Below are positions 59,416 through 64,000 of a DNA stretch of 64,000 nt, piece after piece. Every line of letters starts with the position of its first letter. The first letter of the stretch is position 1. The translations under genes were made by a program, and so were the position numbers. Location of the stretch: NCBI GenBank assembly GCA_017935365.1, contig JAGBHT010000037.1, positions 1 to 64,000 on the forward strand, written 5' to 3'. A model generated the notes under the pieces. That model saw only the letters and a list, made by a program, of their open reading frames with translations. It had not been told where the DNA came from and did no database searches. Source of the DNA: Ruminiclostridium sp. GTDB taxonomy: Bacteria > Bacillota > Clostridia > Oscillospirales > Ruminococcaceae.

Positions 59416-60492
59416 CTACATTATTACACCGCCGCCGAGTACTATATCGCCGTCATAGAATACAACGTGCTGACCCGGTGTTATCGCTCTTATCTTCTCA
59501 TCGAACACTACCTTCACCGTGTTGTCCCTCTGAGGGTATACGGTACACGGCTGTTCGGTCTGCCTGTAACGCGTCTTTGCCTTGCATCTGAACTCACCGG
59601 CAGGCTTTTCAAACGCTATCCAGTTAAGATTGTCTGCATACAGCGTATCGGTAAAAAGAAGCTCGTTACCGCCGAGCGTTACGGTATTATTATCGGCATT
59701 TTTCCCGATAACATACATCGGTTTTCCGAAACCTGTTCCTATTCCTCTTCTCTGCCCTATAGTATAGAATATGACGCCCTTGTGATGACCTATCACCTTG
59801 CCGCTTTCATCAAGAAAATCGCCGTCAGGATAGGAACTGCCCGTATAACGCTCGATAAAGCCGGCATAATCGCCGTCAGGCACAAAGCAGATATCCTGAC
59901 TGTCGGGCTTGTTACTGTTGATAAGTCCGCTGTCGGCGGCTATATACCGTATCTCGTCCTTTGTCATTTCACCGAGCGGGAAAACGCTTGCGGCGAGCTG
60001 TTCCTGGCTCAGACGGTACAATACATACGACTGATCCTTTGCGTTGCTCGTGCCGTCTGCGTTTATCGCTTTCTTCAAAAGCCACCTGCCGCTTTTTTCA
60101 TCATAGCAACTGCGGACATAATGGCCGGTAGCAATATGGTTTATACCACGGTTTTTCACCATATCGAGCAGTGCGCCGAACTTGATGATTTCATTACATT
60201 CGACACAGGGGTTAGGTGTTCTGCCCGACAGATAGCTCTGTACGAAACTTTTCTGTACCGTGTCGGAAAACAGATCTCTCATATCAAGCAGATAATGCGG
60301 TACGCCGAACTTTTCCGCTATAGCTCTTGCGTCCTCGATATCGCTTGCCGAACCGCAAAGCCCTGTATCGTCCGCTCCTCTGGTGTCGTGCAATTTCAGC
60401 GTATAACCGCTGACATCGTATTTATCCTTTAACAGCACCAGAGCCACCGAGCTGTCTACTCCGCCGCTCATTGCTATTGCCAATTTTTCCAT
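59416..60492 (-). CDS. mnmA: tRNA-specific 2-thiouridylase MnmA
   Basis: A 358-residue enzyme thiolating U34 of tRNA-Lys, -Glu and -Gln. The PP-loop is IAMSGGVDSSVALVLLKDKY (about 5-24). The first catalytic cysteine lies in NPCVECNEIIKFG (about 97-109) and the second in DSQDICFVPDGDYAGF. IGQRRGIGTGFGKPMYV is also characteristic. ATG after TAAAGGATAACATT, 4 bp downstream of the methyltransferase stop. Confidence 0.96.
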   Translation of the reverse strand: MEKLAIAMSGGVDSSVALVLLKDKYDVSGYTLKLHDTRGADDTGLCGSASDIEDARAIAEKFGVPHYLLDMRDLFSDTVQKSFVQSYLSGRTPNPCVECNEIIKFGALLDMVKNRGINHIATGHYVRSCYDEKSGRWLLKKAINADGTSNAKDQSYVLYRLSQEQLAASVFPLGEMTKDEIRYIAADSGLINSNKPDSQDICFVPDGDYAGFIERYTGSSYPDGDFLDESGKVIGHHKGVIFYTIGQRRGIGTGFGKPMYVIGKNADNNTVTLGGNELLFTDTLYADNLNWIAFEKPAGEFRCKAKTRYRQTEQPCTVYPQRDNTVKVVFDEKIRAITPGQHVVFYDGDIVLGGGVIM

Positions 60493-60496
60493 AATG

Positions 60497-61291
60497 TTAT
60501 CCTTTATCCTTAAGTTGTAACTGTACTACCGCGCCGTAATGACGTACGTCAAATTCGGGTGGCGCATTGGTTGCGAGAAGCTTTAAATGCTCCTTTTCCC
60601 ACAAATTTATCTTTTCTTCAGGCAGTGATGCTCCTATACCGCGACAGGCTTTCATTCTGCCGTTCCAGCTCTCTCTTGTGAAATGCACGTCGAGCGGATA
60701 TTCTTCGCTGTAGACTTTCTCAAAATATTCGTCATAGCACGGGGGTATATGTATCGGGTGCATGGTTTCACCCTTGCCGCTCCAATCGGGGTTATATTTC
60801 AGCACAAGTTCCTCGCTCATACCTGCAATCTTATCTTCAAACGGAAGCCACGCCATATAAAGCACAACAAGACTTCCGCCGCTTTTCAGCATACGTCTGA
60901 ACTTCGGTATAAGTTTTTCGTGGTCGAAATACCAGAAGCACTGGCAGGCGGTTATTACATCAAACGAATTGTCGGGAAACGACAGATCCTCGGCGGCGGT
61001 CGCAAGATATTCTATGTCCGTACCCTGTGACAGCAGTTTTGCCTGTTCTATCTGTTCGGGTGAAATATCCGTACCCGTCCACTTTGCGCCGAAACGGAGC
61101 ATATTACGGGGAATTACACCCGTTCCCGTTCCTATATCAAGCACATTCTGACCCGATACGCAAAGTCCCCTGTCGGTTATTCTGCGGTAAAACTCATCGG
61201 GATATATATCGCGGTACTTAGCGTAATCCTGCGATGTTCTGCCCCAGTCGAACGCCTTGCCGTTATCGATATTGCTGTCTTTTATATCCAT
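60497..61291 (-). CDS. Class I SAM-dependent methyltransferase
   Basis: A 264-residue methyltransferase. SAM-binding motif I is NVLDIGTGTGVIPRNMLRFG (about 49-68), with acidic residue in WTGTDISPEQIEQAK, motif II-like DNSFDVITACQCFWYFDHEK and LKSGGSLVVLYMAWLPF. This is the UbiE/Methyltransf_11 type; substrate unknown. ATG after TAAAGGAAATTTC. It lies 64 bp after metG and 4 bp before mnmA. An hairpin (CACCGCCGCCGTG/CACAGCGGCGGT, about 61311-61340) without T-run lies between metG and this gene. Confidence 0.88.
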   Translation of the reverse strand: MDIKDSNIDNGKAFDWGRTSQDYAKYRDIYPDEFYRRITDRGLCVSGQNVLDIGTGTGVIPRNMLRFGAKWTGTDISPEQIEQAKLLSQGTDIEYLATAAEDLSFPDNSFDVITACQCFWYFDHEKLIPKFRRMLKSGGSLVVLYMAWLPFEDKIAGMSEELVLKYNPDWSGKGETMHPIHIPPCYDEYFEKVYSEEYPLDVHFTRESWNGRMKACRGIGASLPEEKINLWEKEHLKLLATNAPPEFDVRHYGAVVQLQLKDKG

Positions 61292-61354
61292 TGAAATTTC
61301 CTTTACAAATTACCGCCGCTGTGTTTTTCACGGCGGCGGTGCAGTTGCGGTTAT

Positions 61355-63397
61355 TTACTTTTCCTCGTTTCCCGCAAGCTGTGAGGGGTGCTTCTTGAAG
61401 AAGTCAACTCTCGGCTCAAGGAACTTAAGCTGATGCTCGCTTTCGCCCTTGCAGAAGTAATCCATTCCTTCAAATACATGATCCCAGCTCCAGAACTCTT
61501 CGCCAAAGCCGAGGTATTCTCTGAGCATCTCAGTGCCCTCGGGAGCAAGCGGGTGCAGAAGAAGTGCGGCTACTCTTATATAATGGAACACATTGATAAG
61601 CGTCTTTTTACGCAGTTCGTTATCGTCTGCCGCATCAGCTTCACGGCTGAGCTTTGACCATACCTTGCTTGACTTTCTTACCAGTGAATCAAGAACATAA
61701 GTTACTTGGTGGAACTCGAACTTATACATATAACGCTCATATTCAAGAATTGCCTTTTCGCACTCTGCGATAACGTCCGCATCGGGTGTACCTACAGGCA
61801 TCTTACCGTCAAAATACTTCTGAGCGTAATAGAAGCAGGAACGTATAGCTCTGTTGAATACGTTTGAAAGCAGGAAGCCTTCCTTTACAACGGGGTCGTT
61901 GTCCTCGGGCTTTGCATCGGGATTATAGGGCTTGGGCTGGAAGCTTACGCTCCTTGTACCCAGTCCCAGGCCGAGCCAGTGCATACGGAGCTGTTCGGCT
62001 GTATAGTAGTTCAGCAGGTCAGCCGCCATAGGAGGCTTTATAGAGCCGCTGCTGCTTGCCTTCTTGTCAAGGAACAGAATGTGGTTGTTGGCAACAAGGA
62101 TAGGTAACTGCATCTCACCGTCTTCCGGATCGGAGGTTATCTCACCCTTTTTCAGCGCCATAAACATTGCCATTTCCGCAACGCCGTAGAAGTAGATATT
62201 GTCCGAGCCTATAAACTGATATACCTGTGCGTCCTTTGAGCACCAGTAATCCTTGTAGTGTTCCATATCTATGCCCTTGCTCTTGAGATAAGCGCAGGTG
62301 AATGAGATAGGTGCCCAGAGCGACTCGGGCCATACCCATACGGTAAGTCCCTTTTCATCTTCAAGATCAGGTGCCTTTACGCCCCACTCAATGTTACCTG
62401 TAAGTCTGAACGGAACAAGCGTCTTGCCTGTTCTGAAACGCAGACCGTGGTGCGCCATTATCTCGGTAGCGGCATCACGCTCGTCAAGCGTATCGAAACA
62501 TATCGTGAACGACGGCTTCTTTGGGTCGTCTGTCAGCGTGTGATGTGCAAGCAGGTCTTTGATCTTTTCGTAATCTTCACGCAGTTCCTTCTTGATATGA
62601 ACTACGGGCGGCTCGAGGAACTCGCCGATAGTCTTTGAAACGAGTGAACGGACGTTAGGCATTTTCTTTATTCTGTCAACATATTCGCCGAGGAGCTTTG
62701 TATACTCGGTAAGACGGAAGTACCAGTTTACAACGTCACGCATTACGGGAGTTTCGCCGGTAAGCGTGCTCTTGGGATCGATAAGACTTGACGGCATATA
62801 CTGATGTCCGAGGTCGCACTCGTCGGCATAACCCTTTTCAGACTGACAGCCGAGAACGGGGCACTTACCTATTACCTGTCTGCCGTTTAAGAACACGCCT
62901 GCCTTTTCATCATAGAACTGAGATGTCGTGATCTTTTCAAGCTGACCGTTTTCATACAGTCTTCTTATGAACTTGTCCGATACTAAATTGTGGATCTCGG
63001 CGGGTTCGTCAAGTGCAGACGCACCGAACAGATCAAGGCTTATATCGTAATCCCTGAGCGTCTTTTCCTGGCTCTCGTGATTTCTTCTTACAAAGTCCTC
63101 TATCGTGCCTTCAAACTCTCCGCTCTCTTTAAGCTTTCTGTAGCTCTCTGCGATAGGTGAGCCGTAGCAGTCGGTACCGGAAACGAAAATTACATTGTCC
63201 TTACCGATACGGTCACGCAGAAATCTTGCATAGGTATCGGCGAAAACGAATACGCCGCCGACGTGTCCGAAATGAAGCTGTTTATTACCGTAAGGCATAC
63301 CGCCTGTTATTACCGCTCTTTTAGGGAAAGACGGTCTGTTATCCTTTGACGGCTTGTTACTTTTATAGTTATTGTTGTTCTTATTGTTGTTTTCCAA
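61355..63397 (-). CDS. metG: Methionyl-tRNA synthetase with degenerate KMSKS motif
   Basis: A 680-residue class I synthetase. The HIGH motif is HFGH in GMPYGNKQLHFGHVGG (about 33-48). A zinc knuckle is seen in CPVLGCQSEKGYADECDLGH. VWPESLWAPISFTCAYLKSK and FIGSDNIYFYGVA fit MetRS. The expected KMSKS is KASSS (FLDKKASSSGSIKPPMAADL, about 440-460), lacking the second lysine. An Asn-rich N-terminal extension (about 1-25) precedes the catalytic fold. No C-terminal tRNA-binding domain. TTG start (63395-63397) with GAGGAG upstream. A methionine-system protein close to the metNIQ leader in function. Confidence 0.9.
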   Translation of the reverse strand: MENNNKNNNNYKSNKPSKDNRPSFPKRAVITGGMPYGNKQLHFGHVGGVFVFADTYARFLRDRIGKDNVIFVSGTDCYGSPIAESYRKLKESGEFEGTIEDFVRRNHESQEKTLRDYDISLDLFGASALDEPAEIHNLVSDKFIRRLYENGQLEKITTSQFYDEKAGVFLNGRQVIGKCPVLGCQSEKGYADECDLGHQYMPSSLIDPKSTLTGETPVMRDVVNWYFRLTEYTKLLGEYVDRIKKMPNVRSLVSKTIGEFLEPPVVHIKKELREDYEKIKDLLAHHTLTDDPKKPSFTICFDTLDERDAATEIMAHHGLRFRTGKTLVPFRLTGNIEWGVKAPDLEDEKGLTVWVWPESLWAPISFTCAYLKSKGIDMEHYKDYWCSKDAQVYQFIGSDNIYFYGVAEMAMFMALKKGEITSDPEDGEMQLPILVANNHILFLDKKASSSGSIKPPMAADLLNYYTAEQLRMHWLGLGLGTRSVSFQPKPYNPDAKPEDNDPVVKEGFLLSNVFNRAIRSCFYYAQKYFDGKMPVGTPDADVIAECEKAILEYERYMYKFEFHQVTYVLDSLVRKSSKVWSKLSREADAADDNELRKKTLINVFHYIRVAALLLHPLAPEGTEMLREYLGFGEEFWSWDHVFEGMDYFCKGESEHQLKFLEPRVDFFKKHPSQLAGNEEK

Positions 63398-63442
63398 ATT
63401 TCAACACTCCTCGATGAAGTTTTATCAGATTTTATAAAGTTT

Positions 63443-63471
63443 ATTGTATCACATATCGGCAGGAAATGCAA
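63443..63471 (-). promoter_or_regulatory. metG promoter
   Basis: Reverse strand: TTGCAT (63466-63471), 17-bp spacer, TACAAT (63443-63448). The leader is only about 40 nt, too short for a T-box. Confidence 0.75.
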
Positions 63472-63593
63472 TAAATTTATCCGATTTTTGTTGTGTCAGC
63501 GGATTATGTTCCGCAGTTTAAAATATAAGTTTTGCAACACATGATATTTGTGGCATAAATCTGCGGAAATATAGGCAAAACGGCGCAATTTGC

Positions 63594-63622
63594 TTGATTT
63601 TTCAATACTAATGTGTTATACT
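63594..63622 (+). promoter_or_regulatory. Promoter of the last gene
   Basis: TTGATT (63594-63599), 17-bp spacer, TATACT (63617-63622), about 75 nt before the ATG. Confidence 0.7.
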
Positions 63623-63701
63623 TAATGTATTATGTAACTCAGATAAAACAATTTCACAGAGATTTACTTTTAGGGAATTTTTTCTGAAAGGAGGCTTGTT
63701 T

Positions 63702-64000
63702 ATGGAGAACAGAAGCGGAAGAAAAAACGTTGCATTATGTATCGGCGACCTGCAGGGCGGCAAGATGCTTATGCAAGGATTCTGCAATGTTATGGGCGAC
63801 AACGAAATAAACGTACATATCTTCAACGGTTGTACCTGCTTTTATGAAAACGCTCCTCAGAATATCGGTCAGACTAATATTTACAATCTTCCGAATTATG
63901 ATATTCTCGATATGCTGGTAGTAGTCCCGTTCTTTTTAAGCGACAGCGAAGAAGTAATAAAACACACTATAGAAAACGCAGTTGCGAAAAATGTTCCCGT
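63702..64000 (+). CDS. Partial CDS: protein starting with a substrate-binding (periplasmic-binding-like) domain
   Basis: ATG after AAAGGAGGCTTGTTT, reading NVALCIGDLQGGKMLMQGFC and DILDMLVVVPFFLSDSEEVI, then off the right edge after 99 codons. The pattern (alternating strand and helix, no signal peptide) resembles the LacI-type sugar-binding fold that, in cytoplasmic sensors of this group, can precede a GGDEF or other output domain. Only the start is visible, so the output domain is unknown. Confidence 0.75.
   Translation, partial: MENRSGRKNVALCIGDLQGGKMLMQGFCNVMGDNEINVHIFNGCTCFYENAPQNIGQTNIYNLPNYDILDMLVVVPFFLSDSEEVIKHTIENAVAKNVP

Noticed and set aside
59377..60432. Forward frame of 351 codons antisense to mnmA
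   Set aside because: Entirely opposite to a well-conserved enzyme; no start context.

Overview
The window looks like chromosome of a spore-forming, Gram-positive Clostridia member, most likely Oscillospiraceae/Ruminococcus-type. I infer this from the tricistronic gerA-type germinant receptor, many lipobox lipoproteins with Ser/Thr-rich linkers, strong AGGAGG-type ribosome sites, sigma-A promoters with 17-bp spacers, and several TTG/GTG starts. I see no rRNA, CRISPR array, phage or insertion sequence.

Layout. 1-12.8 kb: a long leftward surface-glycan operon. It holds an NTP-sugar transferase of the CMP-nonulosonate type, two large HAD/glycosyltransferase proteins, every step of GDP-D-glycero-D-manno-heptose synthesis (hddA, fused hddC-gmhB, gmhA), and a hexapeptide/WcbI acetyltransferase fusion. 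12.9-18.8 kb: tRNA-Ser(UGA), then a leftward cell-wall cluster (alpha/beta hydrolase, MurF-like ligase with membrane domain, frameshifted zinc-ribbon protein, ddl, a small protein, an RluA-type pseudouridine synthase). 19.0-22.5 kb: a scarred locus in which a MacB/FtsX-type ABC operon and a NifX-like gene are broken against each other around a multi-zinc-ribbon gene. 22.7-29.2 kb: PPP phosphatase, two family-3 amino-acid binding proteins (one with permease and ATPase), an SGNH hydrolase and a ferredoxin-like protein. 29.3-32.6 kb: a CsoR-CopA-CopZ copper operon. 32.7-35.3 kb: a frameshifted surface protein and a TetR regulator. 35.5-38.6 kb: metNIQ methionine transporter preceded by a Met-rich leader ORF and an attenuator. 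38.6-43.7 kb: gerA operon and a DUF421/DUF4363 pair. 43.7-55.2 kb: four orphan solute-binding lipoprotein paralogs plus a remnant, interleaved with GNAT, Ca2+/Na+ exchanger, glgA and a PocR-sensing chemoreceptor-like protein. 55.4-59.1 kb: a GntR(YtrA)-ATPase-permease operon. 59.4-63.4 kb: mnmA, a methyltransferase and metG. 63.7 kb to the end: start of a substrate-binding-domain protein.

The strongest candidate for a new system is the leader at 35,623-35,750. It has a 24-residue ORF with six Met codons, a segment inside the ORF that can pair with the 5' arm of a downstream terminator, and the methionine transporter immediately after. This is the layout of classical ribosome-mediated attenuation, which I would not expect for methionine in Firmicutes, where S-box or T-box control is usual. 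Second is a pair of paralogous HAD proteins in the glycan operon that have lost opposite motifs.

Several genes carry single-base frameshifts, mostly in short homopolymers (about 16,375; 21,842; 33,180-33,190; 34,182; 34,229; 34,325). Sequencing error and true decay cannot be separated from the sequence alone.
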